From CAJQQK01 sp963696075 (GTDB lineage: Bacteria > Pseudomonadota > Alphaproteobacteria > Rhizobiales > Hyphomicrobiaceae), in the NCBI GenBank assembly GCA_963696075.1, contig CAVOJD010000031.1, positions 36,138-100,137 of the forward strand: a stretch of 64,000 bases of DNA. The letters run 5' to 3'. Position numbers and translations under genes: made by a program. Every line of letters begins with the position of its first letter. Positions within the stretch are counted from its first letter, which is position 1. Below, piece after piece: positions 26,273 to 34,876 of the stretch. The notes under the pieces are model-generated. The model was not told where the DNA came from, searched no databases, and saw only the letters and a list, made by a program, of their open reading frames with translations.

Positions 26273-26368
26273 CCGCGGTTGCGGCCTCAGGAAGAGAGTT
26301 CCGCGGTTGCGGCCTCAGGAAGAGAGCTCCGCGGTTGCGGCCTCAGGAAGAGGGTGCCGCGGTTGCGG
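26273..26368. repeat. 28-bp tandem repeat array
   Basis: The unit starting CCGCGGTTGCGGCCTCAGGA occurs at 26273, 26301, 26329 and (partial) 26357, a strict 28-base period with one to three differences per unit. The last copy diverges after GTTGCGGC. It sits 64 bases downstream of the acyl-CoA dehydrogenase gene stop. There are no unique spacers, so it is not a CRISPR array. Confidence 0.85.
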
Positions 26369-26431
26369 CAATACGAGAGCGCCCCAAGGGGCGCTCAACG
26401 AAGACGAGCTCCACAACGTTTGGCGCCTTGT

Positions 26432-27607
26432 TCACAAACGGAGCTTGTCGGCCATGATGCGTTTGCCGATGGCCCAGCGGTGGACTTCCGAGGGGCCGTC
26501 GTAGATGCGGAAGCCGCGGACTTCACGGAAAATGCGCTCGACCGGATGATCGCGGGTGAGGCCGCCGCCGCCGAGGATCTGCATCGAGCGGTCGGCGATG
26601 CGATAGATGGCTTCCGAACAGATGACCTTCGCAATCGAGCTTTCGGACGACGCGCGCTCGCCCTTGTCGAGGGAGGCAGCGCAGCGCCAGATGACGAGGC
26701 GCGCGGTGTGCAGGTCCATGACGTTGTCGGCGAGCATGAAGCTGACGCCCTCGTGTTCGCCGAGTTTCTGGCCGAAGGCTTCACGGGTCTTGGCGTATTC
26801 GACGGCGGTGTCGTGGCAGCGCTGGGCGGCGCCGAGCCAGCGCATGCAGTGCGTCAGGCGAGCCGGCGCGAGGCGCACCTGGGCATAGCGGAAGCCCATG
26901 CCGACTTCGCCGAGGACATCTTCGCCCGACACCTTCAGGTCGTCGATGTCGATGATCGCGTGGCCGCCCATGAAGGAGGAATCCATCGTGTCGAGGGTGC
27001 GCGCGATCTTGAAATCGTCGTGCGGCAGCTCCTTGAGGAACATCGTTGCATCACCGGGGCCATCGCCCGTGCGCGCCATGATGATGGTGAAGGCTGCTCC
27101 GTCCGCGCCGGTGATCAGCCACTTGCGGCCGGAAATGGTCCAGCCGTTGCCATCAGGTTTGGCGCGGGTCTTGAGCATGCCGGGGTCGGCGCCGGCGCCG
27201 GGGGATGGCTCAGTCATGGCAAAGCATGAGCGGGTCTCGGCGCGGGCGAGGGGGCCAAGATATTTTTCCTTCTGGGCCGGGGTGCCGACGGCTTCGAGGA
27301 GGTGGATGTTGCCTTCGTCGGGGGCCTGGCAGTGCAGCGCGATGGGGCCGAGGATGGAGTAGCCGGCGGCCTCGAAGACGACGGCTTTTTCAAAGTGGGA
27401 CAGGTTGCGCCCGCCATATTCCTCCGGCACGTGAACGGCGAGCAGGCCGGCGTTGCGGGCCTTTTCGTTGAGGTCGCGGCGCAGGTCGTCGGTGGGGCCG
27501 TGCGGGGTCCAGCGGTCGTCGTTTTCGAAGGGAATGACCTCGCTGCGCACAAAGGCATCAACGTCGGCTTTCAGCTTGGCGAGGTTGTCCGGCAGGTCGA
27601 AATTCAT
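26432..27607 (-). CDS. Acyl-CoA dehydrogenase family protein
   Basis: The 391-residue protein has the three ACAD domains: N-terminal helices (MNFDLPDNLAKLKADVDAF), the FAD-binding beta domain with CFAMTEPSPGAGADPGMLKT and KWLITGADGAAFTIIMART, and the C-terminal helical domain ending in RIYDGPSEVHRWAIGKRI. The late conserved QILGGGGLTRDHPVER is present. It oxidises an acyl-CoA to the enoyl-CoA using ETF; the chain type is unknown. Start at 27607 fits the family; upstream codons lie in the divergent region with the Ldh gene. Confidence 0.92.
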   Translation of the reverse strand: MNFDLPDNLAKLKADVDAFVRSEVIPFENDDRWTPHGPTDDLRRDLNEKARNAGLLAVHVPEEYGGRNLSHFEKAVVFEAAGYSILGPIALHCQAPDEGNIHLLEAVGTPAQKEKYLGPLARAETRSCFAMTEPSPGAGADPGMLKTRAKPDGNGWTISGRKWLITGADGAAFTIIMARTGDGPGDATMFLKELPHDDFKIARTLDTMDSSFMGGHAIIDIDDLKVSGEDVLGEVGMGFRYAQVRLAPARLTHCMRWLGAAQRCHDTAVEYAKTREAFGQKLGEHEGVSFMLADNVMDLHTARLVIWRCAASLDKGERASSESSIAKVICSEAIYRIADRSMQILGGGGLTRDHPVERIFREVRGFRIYDGPSEVHRWAIGKRIMADKLRL

Positions 27608-27743
27608 GGGGGGCCGTCTTTCGTGTCGGGTATCATCAAGAGCAGAATGTCTCGCGCAGGAAGCTAGGCAAAATCGCGGGCTTGCGCCAGTTTGCCGGGC
27701 GAACAATCAGAGGCATGACGCCAGCGAGCGAAGGAGCCCGTCC

Positions 27744-28832
27744 ATGATCACCATCAAGTCCGATGACCTTAGCGGTTTTGTCCGGGATATTTTTGCCGCC
27801 GCAGGCTGTTCCGACGAGGAGGCGGGGCAACTCGGCCGGTCGCTGGTTTCGGCGAACATGTCGGGGCATGACAGCCACGGTGTGGTTCGTGTGCCGCGCT
27901 ATCTGCAGTGGCTGGCGAGCGGTGATTTCGTTGCCGACCAGAAGCTTGAATACGTCATCGATACGCCCTCCATGGTGGTGGTCGACGGGAAATACGGCTT
28001 TGGCCAGTCGATGGCGAAGCAGGCGACGGAACTTGGCATCGCACGGGCCAAAGAGCACGGGCTGGCGCTGATTGCGCTCAGGAATTCGGGCCATGTCGGG
28101 CGCGTCGGTGAATGGGCGGAGATGGCGGCAGACGCGGGCCTGGTCTCGACGCATCACGTCAATGCGCCGGCGTCCCTGCTGGTTGCGCCTTATGGGGCGA
28201 TCGACCGGCGGTTCTCGACGGCGCCTTATGCGTGCGGGGTGCCGCGCAAGGATGGCGACCACCTGATCCTCGACTTTGCAACGTCCGTGGTGGCGGAGGG
28301 CAAGGTGCTGGTTGCGAGCCAGGGCGGCAAGGCGCTGCCAGATAATGCGCTGGTTGGTGAGGATGGATCGATTGCGGGTGATCCGCACTATCTCTATGGG
28401 CCCTACAAGGCGGACGGTCCGAGGGACTATCGCCAGGGCAAGGGCGCGATCCGGGCAATGGGCGACCATAAGGGCTCGGGGCTGGCGTTCATGGTTGAGA
28501 TCCTTGGCGGGTCGCTGACGGGCACGGGGGCGCCGCTCGAGGGGCGGCGCTGGGCGAACGGGATGTTGTCGATTTATGTCGACCCCGAAAGGATCGATCC
28601 CGAAGGCTTCTTCCCCGAAGATGTCGAACGGTATCTGGCGTTCTACAAAGCTGCCAAGCCGATCGAGGCGGGGACCGAGATCCTGGCGCCGGGCGACAAG
28701 GAGCGGCTGACGCGGGCGGAGCGGGACGCGAATGGTATACCGATCTCGGATGAGACATGGAGCGCGATCAAGACTGCCGCCGCAGGTGTTGGTGTTGGTG
28801 ACAACCGCGTGCCGCCGGTGACGACGGCCTAA
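27744..28832 (+). CDS. Malate/L-lactate dehydrogenase-family oxidoreductase
   Basis: This 362-residue protein is of the Ldh_2/MDH2 (AllD, YbiC, DpkA) family, an NAD(P)-dependent fold distinct from classic LDH. Characteristic stretches are MSGHDSHGVVRVPRYLQWL (with the catalytic His), DGKYGFGQSMAKQATELGI, ALRNSGHVGRVGEWAEMAA and GDHKGSGLAFMVEILGG. It reduces or oxidises a 2-oxo/2-hydroxy acid in the cytosol. It is followed after 29 bases by an RraA-family gene, likely one operon; the pair could open and close a hydroxy-acid pathway. Confidence 0.92.
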   Translation: MITIKSDDLSGFVRDIFAAAGCSDEEAGQLGRSLVSANMSGHDSHGVVRVPRYLQWLASGDFVADQKLEYVIDTPSMVVVDGKYGFGQSMAKQATELGIARAKEHGLALIALRNSGHVGRVGEWAEMAADAGLVSTHHVNAPASLLVAPYGAIDRRFSTAPYACGVPRKDGDHLILDFATSVVAEGKVLVASQGGKALPDNALVGEDGSIAGDPHYLYGPYKADGPRDYRQGKGAIRAMGDHKGSGLAFMVEILGGSLTGTGAPLEGRRWANGMLSIYVDPERIDPEGFFPEDVERYLAFYKAAKPIEAGTEILAPGDKERLTRAERDANGIPISDETWSAIKTAAAGVGVGDNRVPPVTTA

Positions 28833-28861
28833 TCGCATAACGATAAAGAGAAGGGACGATC

Positions 28862-29563
28862 ATGGCCGCTCAGGATTATTTCGACCAACTGATCAAGTTT
28901 GATACGCCGACGATCTGCAATGCGCTCGAAGTGATCGATCCGGCGGCGCGGTTCTCAGGGTTCACGCGCAAACCGCTGGTCAATCCGTTTCCGGGGAATG
29001 GCTCGTTCATTGGCTTTGCGCGCACCGCGACGATCCGGGCGACGCATCCGAACGAGTATTCAGGCGATGCCGCACGCAAGCAGCGGCTCGATTATTACGC
29101 GTACGTTGCGAATGGTGGGCCGAGCCCAAGCATCACGGTGATCCAGGATCTCGATGGGCCCGACATCGGGTTCGGGTGTTTCTGGGGTGAGGTGCAGTCG
29201 AACGTGCACAAGGGGCTCGGCTCTGTCGGCGTCGTCACGGATGGCGGCATTCGCGATATCCCGGACTGGGCGCCGGGCTTCAATGCGCTGGCCGGATCAA
29301 TCGTGCCGAGCCATGCGCATGTTCACCTCGCGGGCTTCGGGCAGACGGTGCGGGTTGCCGGCATGGTCGTGGCGTCAGGCGATATCGTCCATGCGGACCA
29401 GCACGGCGCGGTCGTGATACCGGAAGCCGTGATCGACAAGATCCCGGCGGCGGTTGACCTGTTGCAGCGCAAGGAAGCGGTGATCCTCGACATGGCCAAG
29501 GCGCCGGGGTTCAACTTCGAGAAGCTCGCCGAAGCGCTGAAGAAGCAGGAAGAGATTCACTAG
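28862..29563 (+). CDS. RraA-family protein (HMG aldolase-like)
   Basis: A 233-residue RraA fold protein. The family's Arg-Asp pair is in VVTDGGIRDIPD, and the glycine loop in GCFWGEVQSNVHKGLGSVGV. Many RraA-fold proteins are class II 4-hydroxy-4-methyl-2-oxoglutarate/oxaloacetate aldolases rather than RNase E inhibitors, which fits better here beside a hydroxy-acid dehydrogenase. The order ldh-rraA with 29 bases of spacing suggests shared transcription. The stop is followed one base later by a triple-hairpin element. Confidence 0.88.
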   Translation: MAAQDYFDQLIKFDTPTICNALEVIDPAARFSGFTRKPLVNPFPGNGSFIGFARTATIRATHPNEYSGDAARKQRLDYYAYVANGGPSPSITVIQDLDGPDIGFGCFWGEVQSNVHKGLGSVGVVTDGGIRDIPDWAPGFNALAGSIVPSHAHVHLAGFGQTVRVAGMVVASGDIVHADQHGAVVIPEAVIDKIPAAVDLLQRKEAVILDMAKAPGFNFEKLAEALKKQEEIH

Positions 29564-29564
29564 G

Positions 29565-29642
29565 TCGCTCACGGCTATTCCGGCCCTGCGGGCCGGGCCT
29601 CCGCGGGGGCGGCGCGAGGCGCCGGGTCGCGTTGCTCCCGGA
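29565..29642. repeat. Single triple-hairpin unit after rraA-like gene
   Basis: Starts TCGCTCACGGCTATTCC one base after the TAG stop. Keeps the first hairpin CCGGCCCTGCGGGCCGG and second GCGGCGCGAGGCGCCG but lacks the third, ending in CTCCCGGAC as in the last unit of the 12.4-kb array. Confidence 0.85.
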
Positions 29643-29959
29643 CAAGAGGGAGAGGGGGCGGTGGAGTTGTCGCCGCGGTGAGGTTGCGCGCCACGACATC
29701 AAAGTTCATCTTTGCAGATCGTGAATGAGTTTAGGCACCGGCTTGAAGCGGGCTGACGCTATGCCCCAATAACCGGACGGCATATGCTCAGTTATGAGCC
29801 TTACCGGCTCGGGCCAGAAGCGGAATCTCGGAGCGAACCGCTAAGAGTATATTTTGCCATTGGTTAGGTAAAAGATAAGAGGTGAGGCTCGAAGATCAGC
29901 CCATTCTGGTGCCAACCTGAACCATCAAGTGCGGTGGTGTTGTTCTGGACATCGTACCA
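29643..29959. other. Gene-free border of AT-rich segment
   Basis: About 320 bases without a supported gene. GC content falls abruptly at about 29700, marking the left edge of the AT-rich membrane-protein gene. No tRNA, integrase or repeat explains the step. Confidence 0.4.
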
Positions 29960-31438
29960 ATGAAATCGTCGCAAATCATCAATCAAAACTCATGGCACCC
30001 CGTAACTTGGGCCCTCTGGCTAGAATGGGTGATGGTGGGAGCAGTAGCGCCCGTGGCCTACGCCTTTGCTTGGATGGCGGTCAATAAACAGATCTTAGCG
30101 ACCGATCCCAATGCGTCCCTCATTTGGCTGGCCACTTGGACCGTAATTGCGCTTTCACTTCTGGTGCCGACTGTTCTCCAATGGCGCGTGTTAAAGAGAA
30201 TCGTACCCTCCATTACAATGTTAGCTTGGGCGCTCATGTTGCTTTTTGTCGTTGGAGTTTGGCTAGGTGTTGAATACACTCTTCTAGAGTGGAAATGGCC
30301 GTCGACAAAAAGTTTCAATATTGCAGCTCATAAAGCTCGCTATGATTTTCCACTAAACTGGACAAAACTTACGACGCTTCCATGGACCAGCCTGTTGATA
30401 ACAACGGCGACGAGTGCCGTATTATATTGGGCTGTCGTCCCAATCATGCTCGGCCGCTTGGCAGGTCGGCTACACAAGTGCTGGCCGTTTCTGATAGGGC
30501 TAGTGGCAGCCTCCTGTCTCACCGTCATATTTAAGGAACTATATGAAGTTTGGCATATTTCGAGCGACATTAAGAGGTTGAATGGCATTCGGTGGTCCAG
30601 GCGAATAAATGAACTATTACTCTACGCAACAGCTGGCGGAGCAGGTGCCGCTGTCAGCGGCTGGGGATTGGCGCTCATGTTTCCCTCGTCTAGCAAACAC
30701 AAGCAAAGCAGCCCCACTGGCATCGGCGGTTTGACTACCGTTGTCAGCACGGTTGTGATCCTATGGTATGCAGGCGGTTTTTTGGTCCATCTCAACGGGC
30801 CGAAAGGGCTCCGAACAGGGTTTCCCGGTTTGCTAAGAACGCTGTCATCAGCGCCGACGACTGATGAATCGCACGGCGAAGCTATCATTAATTTTTCACA
30901 CTTGGTGAATGTAAAAACCTATCGCTTCCCAAATACCTCGTTTGCAAAAGTTGAATTCGCCAGAGATGGCAAGAGTTTTACTGTTAAGACGGACACGCAG
31001 CCTCAAGCGCACATTGATACGGCCACCGGCGCCGTGCTTGATCAAACAAATGGCTCCGGTGACCGAACAATGACCAACATTGCGGAGACACCGAAAACGT
31101 CGTTCAATAGAGGGGAATCAACTGCCGAAATGCGGATCGGACCAAGTCTTTCTGTCCTCGCCAAGTGGTACGATACGAAAAAATCGGGAAAGCTGATTGT
31201 CACAGATGACGGGGCTCGGCAAGAAATCCAAACCATCCGAACAGTGGCGCAAAGGCCCATTGCTCGCTCGCCAGATGGACGTTGGCTCGTCATGCATGCG
31301 TTCGACGAGCGACAATTGCGGATCTACGCGATATCAAGACGTGTGCGGAATGTCCGCTACGGGTCACGAGCCGCTAAGCACGACTTGAGCATATCGCGGC
31401 GGAGCATGCCTCCGAAGCGGACGCAGTCGCGTTGCTGA
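29960..31438 (+). CDS. AT-rich membrane protein with beta-propeller-like C-terminus
   Basis: Function not recognised. The 492-residue protein has about seven membrane segments in residues 20-275 (clear ones at 22-42, 53-73, 85-105, 142-162, 176-192, 222-242 and 257-275). A soluble domain (about 310-460) follows, whose SPDGRWLVMHAFDERQLRIY resembles a blade of WD40/YVTN propellers. Only about two blades fit before residue 460; the last 32 residues (RVRNVRYGSRAAKHD onward) are basic and unlike a propeller. The gene may therefore be a 3'-truncated version fused to neighbouring DNA. Codon use is AT-richer than all neighbours, consistent with horizontal transfer. Confidence 0.65.
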   Translation: MKSSQIINQNSWHPVTWALWLEWVMVGAVAPVAYAFAWMAVNKQILATDPNASLIWLATWTVIALSLLVPTVLQWRVLKRIVPSITMLAWALMLLFVVGVWLGVEYTLLEWKWPSTKSFNIAAHKARYDFPLNWTKLTTLPWTSLLITTATSAVLYWAVVPIMLGRLAGRLHKCWPFLIGLVAASCLTVIFKELYEVWHISSDIKRLNGIRWSRRINELLLYATAGGAGAAVSGWGLALMFPSSSKHKQSSPTGIGGLTTVVSTVVILWYAGGFLVHLNGPKGLRTGFPGLLRTLSSAPTTDESHGEAIINFSHLVNVKTYRFPNTSFAKVEFARDGKSFTVKTDTQPQAHIDTATGAVLDQTNGSGDRTMTNIAETPKTSFNRGESTAEMRIGPSLSVLAKWYDTKKSGKLIVTDDGARQEIQTIRTVAQRPIARSPDGRWLVMHAFDERQLRIYAISRRVRNVRYGSRAAKHDLSISRRSMPPKRTQSRC

Positions 31439-31515
31439 TCAGTGAAGTGACTACCTATTGCACGTCTCCCGAGCTGATGCCTGCTCGTGCGCCTGGGATT
31501 GGCTGTCGGCTTCGC

Positions 31516-31900
31516 CGTCGAGCATCTTATGTCAGAGGCGTGGGTTTGGGCGTTGAGGGACTGCTCCCGGTGCCGGTCAGATCGGTTGCGCCATAGTTTT
31601 CCAGTTCGGTTGGGGCGCAGGCTTGTGCTGTGAGTTGTGCGTGCTGGCCTGACTGTTCTTCAACGTGAAGGCGAAGGCCTGTTGCCGGATTGAAGACGGA
31701 TGACGCCACGGCGACGGGACGGCGCGAGGGGGTGGCATGAAGGGGTTTGCAGCACTTTTGCTGATGGCGGCGCTGCTTGGCGGTTCGCTGTCGAGCGTGG
31801 CGCAGGCGGAAAAGCGAATTGCGCTGATCATCGGTAACAGCGGCTATCGCCATTCCGGGGAACTCGACAATCCGCGCCATGACGCGCGATTGACCGCGTC
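31516..31900. repeat. Direct repeat, left copy (partner 40632-41031)
   Basis: Begins CGTCGAGCATCTTATGTCAG and matches the upstream region and first ~50 codons of the caspase-like gene at 40.6-41.0 kb. It lacks 15 bases present in the right copy (near 40808) and has scattered substitutions. The two copies bracket the type I secretion genes. Confidence 0.9.
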
Positions 31901-31931
31901 GCTGCCCGCCACCCGGATCTTGCCCGCATAA
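31737..31931 (+). pseudogene. Truncated caspase-like gene fragment
   Basis: The first 52 codons are nearly the same as those of the intact caspase-like gene at 40868 (same signal peptide MKGFAALLLMAALLGGSLSS, same KRIALIIGNSGYRHSG). The frame then runs into DNA that is an inverted copy of a later part of that gene and stops after 64 codons. The catalytic His and Cys parts are missing, so no active protein is possible. Confidence 0.85.
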
Positions 31932-31984
31932 TCGCGGAACGCTTCCTTCATTGCCTTGCGCGCGACATCAATCCGAACATCCGT
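31892..31984. repeat. Inverted 93-bp copy of caspase gene segment
   Basis: This segment reads as the reverse complement of 41057-41149 with few mismatches. It is joined to the end of the left direct repeat through a shared CGCGTCG, so the break looks like microhomology-mediated fold-back. Confidence 0.85.
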
Positions 31985-32076
31985 TCCGAACCTCGCGCAG
32001 GATAGAGCGTGCCACGAACAGTGCCCGACGGCGCGGGTCTAGGTGATCATCCAGGACTGAACACCTACGCACGAGC

Positions 32077-32208
32077 TTACTCGAAGAAATAATTGCCGGG
32101 GCGCGGCAGGCCGAGGTGGTCTCGCAGCGTGGAGGCCGATGGAAACATCGCGAGGATCGCCTTGAATGCGAGCCTGAGAAGGCCGCGCCGAATGTAAGCC
32201 TGTCGTAC
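32077..32208 (-). pseudogene. C-terminal gene remnant
   Basis: Directly after the stop of the LuxR-type gene and in the same frame, the minus strand stays open for about 44 codons: AYIRRGLLRLAFKAILAMFP and then LRDHLGLPRPGNYFFE before a stop. It reads like the C-terminus of a real protein of unknown family that lost its front part. Alternatively the stretch is chance coding. Confidence 0.35.
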
Positions 32209-32214
32209 GTCCGG

Positions 32215-33153
32215 TTAAGCGTGCCCCTCGATCTGGACGGCCTGCGTCGTCAGATCTGGCCCCTTGCGTCGGCCATTGGCGCCGCGCTTGTCTTCACACT
32301 TGCTGCCGCTGGCACTTTGACCGTTCATTTCATTCTGGCCAACCAGGCTTGTCGCATATACCGCCGCCTGGGTGCGGTTGCTCGCACCAAGTTTGCGCAT
32401 GATCTGGCGCACATGAACCTTCACGGTCGCCTCCGACATGGACAGGCGGCGGGCGATGACCTTGTTAGGCTCGCCATTCTTCAGGAGATCGAGGACTTCG
32501 CGCTGGCGCCCTGTCATGACCAAGGCGTGGTTGGGCGATGAAGCGAGGGAGCAGTGTTCGATGCCGAGCTCATCCGGCGGCGGCGGCGCCACAGCCGCGG
32601 TGCCGTTCATGAAACCCGAATCTTGCGTCAAACTCGACCCCTTCGACGGCGTCTCGTCCGCACTACTCGACGTTGAACTCGGAAGCACATCACTGGAAGA
32701 CACCGGCGATGGCTCTTGTGACCGGGTGTGTTCGCGCATGGCAGAGGGCGGGAAGAATGATCCGCCATTCAAAATGAACGACAACGCCTGCAGGACGAGT
32801 TCGGGCCGCATGTCGCTCGGCAGGAAGCCATCGACGTTCAGATCAAGCGCAGCGCGAACTTCGCGCGCGTCGCTCGAATCCGAGAGAATGACCGCGATTG
32901 CATCGGGCGCCAGCGCTTTTGCAATGCGAATGCGCTGCTCGACATCGCGGCTGCGTATCGAACTGCCGCCAAGGCTGAAAATCACCATCCGGCATGCCGC
33001 CGGTTGCTCAAAGTTTTTGAGAAATTCTTCCGGTGATACAGACGTTAATTCGACCAAATTCTGGTTTGACCAATCGCCGAGAAAATCTCTCAACGTGGCT
33101 CTTCGAAAATCCTGCTGATCAACCAGATAAACCTTTGAGTCCGGATTTGACAT
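32215..33153 (-). CDS. LuxR-type regulator with pseudo-receiver domain
   Basis: This 312-residue protein has an N-terminal response-regulator-like domain (about 6-140), a Ser/Pro-rich linker (145-200) and a LuxR/GerE helix-turn-helix (213-268: MTGRQREVLDLLKNGEPNKV to TQAAVYA). In the receiver the phospho-acceptor Asp position appears to be Ser (VIFSLGG, S60) and the usual Lys after GFLP is also Ser (S113), so normal phosphorylation looks impossible. The 45-residue tail after the HTH is unusual and basic. It lies downstream of the HlyD gene on the same strand, and is the obvious candidate regulator of the secretion island (inference). Confidence 0.85.
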   Translation of the reverse strand: MSNPDSKVYLVDQQDFRRATLRDFLGDWSNQNLVELTSVSPEEFLKNFEQPAACRMVIFSLGGSSIRSRDVEQRIRIAKALAPDAIAVILSDSSDAREVRAALDLNVDGFLPSDMRPELVLQALSFILNGGSFFPPSAMREHTRSQEPSPVSSSDVLPSSTSSSADETPSKGSSLTQDSGFMNGTAAVAPPPPDELGIEHCSLASSPNHALVMTGRQREVLDLLKNGEPNKVIARRLSMSEATVKVHVRQIMRKLGASNRTQAAVYATSLVGQNEMNGQSASGSKCEDKRGANGRRKGPDLTTQAVQIEGHA

Positions 33154-33459
33154 AACCAGTCTCTATGTTCGAGAAGCAATTTAAAAGCAAATCAATCATC
33201 CAAATATTATCAGCGTTTTTGAACCAAAACGAGCGACCCGAAAGGCAGCAAGACGGGGCATCCTCAGAGCACTTTTTAACCTTAGTATAGCAACTTCCCG
33301 CCCGGTGTCCACCGCCAGTATTAGTCACCCGATATAAAAGAGAAAAAATTGTTCTCCTGCCCTTTTTTCAATGTCCTCGACCCTCGTTCCGGTCTCTCGC
33401 ATCCTGGATGCAGTGTCTCCTAACGTCGGCCGGGTCCTTTTTGCATGCATTTGGATACA

Positions 33460-33483
33460 GGATGCGCCACGCGGAGCGCATCC
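33460..33483 (-). terminator. Hairpin after the HlyD gene
   Basis: GGATGCGC and GCGCATCC form a perfect 8-bp stem with an 8-base loop, 7 bases beyond the stop of the HlyD gene. No U-tract follows, so it could be a terminator or an mRNA end-protector. The region to the LuxR gene (33154-33459) is AT-rich and gene-free and probably holds its promoter. Confidence 0.45.
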
Positions 33484-33490
33484 CTGAAAC

Positions 33491-34876
33491 TCAGCCGGTT
33501 TGCCGGAAACTCTTGTTGAGGGCGTCGAGAAACGGCTGCACCAGATAGTTGAGCATCGTGCGCTCGCCTGTCACGATCATGACATCGGCCGGCATGCCAG
33601 GCGTGAGTCGAACGTTTTTCCCGACCTTCGCCAATTCCGATCGATCAACCGCTACCCGCGCCAGATAGTACGGTTGCTGCCCCTCCGCTCCAGGCTGGGT
33701 GGCACTGTCGGCCGAGACCATAAGAACAGTGCCCACGATACGCGGCGTATTGCTTCCCGCATAGGCCGTCAGCGTGATCTCCGCGCTCAGGCCTTCATGC
33801 ACGACATCAATATCCAGCGGCGACAGGCGGGCCTCGACCAGCAGGCGTTCGTCGGATGGGACAATATCGAGAATGTCCTGCCCCCGCTGTACGACGCCGC
33901 CGACCGTCTTCACGCGCAGATTGGCGACACGTCCCGTCACGGGTGCGCGCACGATGCTTCGTTTCAGGACGTCCTGCGCGGCGCGTATTCGCTCTGCGAC
34001 GTCGCGCAACTCATTGCTGACCTCGTCGGACTCCACCGCGATCCGCGAGTCACGCTCGGTCTCGAGCGCGCGCAGCTCGAAGCGTGTTTCCATCTGCTTT
34101 TGCTCGGCGCCCGCGATACTGGCCTGCAACTCCCCGAGACGGCCAACGGCTTCCGCCATCATCCGCCTGAGACGCAGGGCATCCGGCAGACGTGCGAACC
34201 CCTTTTGAAGCAAACGTTCTTTTGCCTCCGCCTCTTCCTTCAAGAAGTTCAACTGATCGGTTTGGCTCTTGAACAACGCCTGATAGCCACGGATCTGCGC
34301 GTCAAGCTGATTCAAGCGCTGTGTCAGGACTTGCTGGCGGGCCTGGAATTCAAGCTGTCGCGCCTCGAAGATCCGACTCTGCGAAGCAATCGGGCCCTGC
34401 GCGGCCGGCTGGTCAGTAAGCGTTTTGGGATAAGCGACAGCGCCAAGCCCTTTTTTCTCCGCCGCAAGACGCGCGCCCTTGGCCAGCAGGGCCAAGCGCT
34501 TGGCGACCAGAGCGTCGTGCTTCGTCAGATGCCCCATATCGGCGAGAACCAGAAGCGGCGCGCCGCGCTCGACCATGTCGCCGTCGTTGACGCGCAACTC
34601 CTGAACGATCCCGCCTTCATAGTGCTGCACGGTCCGCCGGCTGCCTTCCGGTGCAATGACGCCCGGCGCGAGGGCGCCGCCAGCCAGCGGCACGGTTGCC
34701 GACCAGAAGCCAAGCCCGCCGACGAATAGTACCAGGATCAAAATGCCGAAACGCAGTGGACCTCGGACACTGTCGCCGAGCCGGCGTGGATCGTCCCATT
34801 GCGGCATCAGGTCCTGTCTGTACGAGACCAGCGCGCTGCCCTGGATGGCGCGCCGTTGTGGCAGGTTGTCGCTCAT
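33491..34876 (-). CDS. HlyD-family type I secretion adaptor
   Basis: A 461-residue membrane-fusion protein with one N-terminal membrane helix (about 43-62, GILILVLFVGGLGFWSATVP). The lipoyl-like half-motif GGIVQELRVNDGDMVERGAPL follows, then a long coiled-coil hairpin (about 115-300) and beta-barrel parts ending in GMPADVMIVTGERTMLNYLV. It bridges the inner-membrane ABC exporter and an outer-membrane TolC-like channel. It overlaps the exporter gene by 4 bases (ATGA), so they are coupled. No tolC is present in the window. Confidence 0.93.
   Translation of the reverse strand: MSDNLPQRRAIQGSALVSYRQDLMPQWDDPRRLGDSVRGPLRFGILILVLFVGGLGFWSATVPLAGGALAPGVIAPEGSRRTVQHYEGGIVQELRVNDGDMVERGAPLLVLADMGHLTKHDALVAKRLALLAKGARLAAEKKGLGAVAYPKTLTDQPAAQGPIASQSRIFEARQLEFQARQQVLTQRLNQLDAQIRGYQALFKSQTDQLNFLKEEAEAKERLLQKGFARLPDALRLRRMMAEAVGRLGELQASIAGAEQKQMETRFELRALETERDSRIAVESDEVSNELRDVAERIRAAQDVLKRSIVRAPVTGRVANLRVKTVGGVVQRGQDILDIVPSDERLLVEARLSPLDIDVVHEGLSAEITLTAYAGSNTPRIVGTVLMVSADSATQPGAEGQQPYYLARVAVDRSELAKVGKNVRLTPGMPADVMIVTGERTMLNYLVQPFLDALNKSFRQTG

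Noticed and set aside
26210..26368. CRISPR array
   Set aside because: The 28-base units are directly adjacent with no unique spacers and no cas genes are nearby.
31985..32076. Possible small RNA or gene between the inverted segment and the remnant
   Set aside because: No stem-loop, frame or repeat stands out in these bases.
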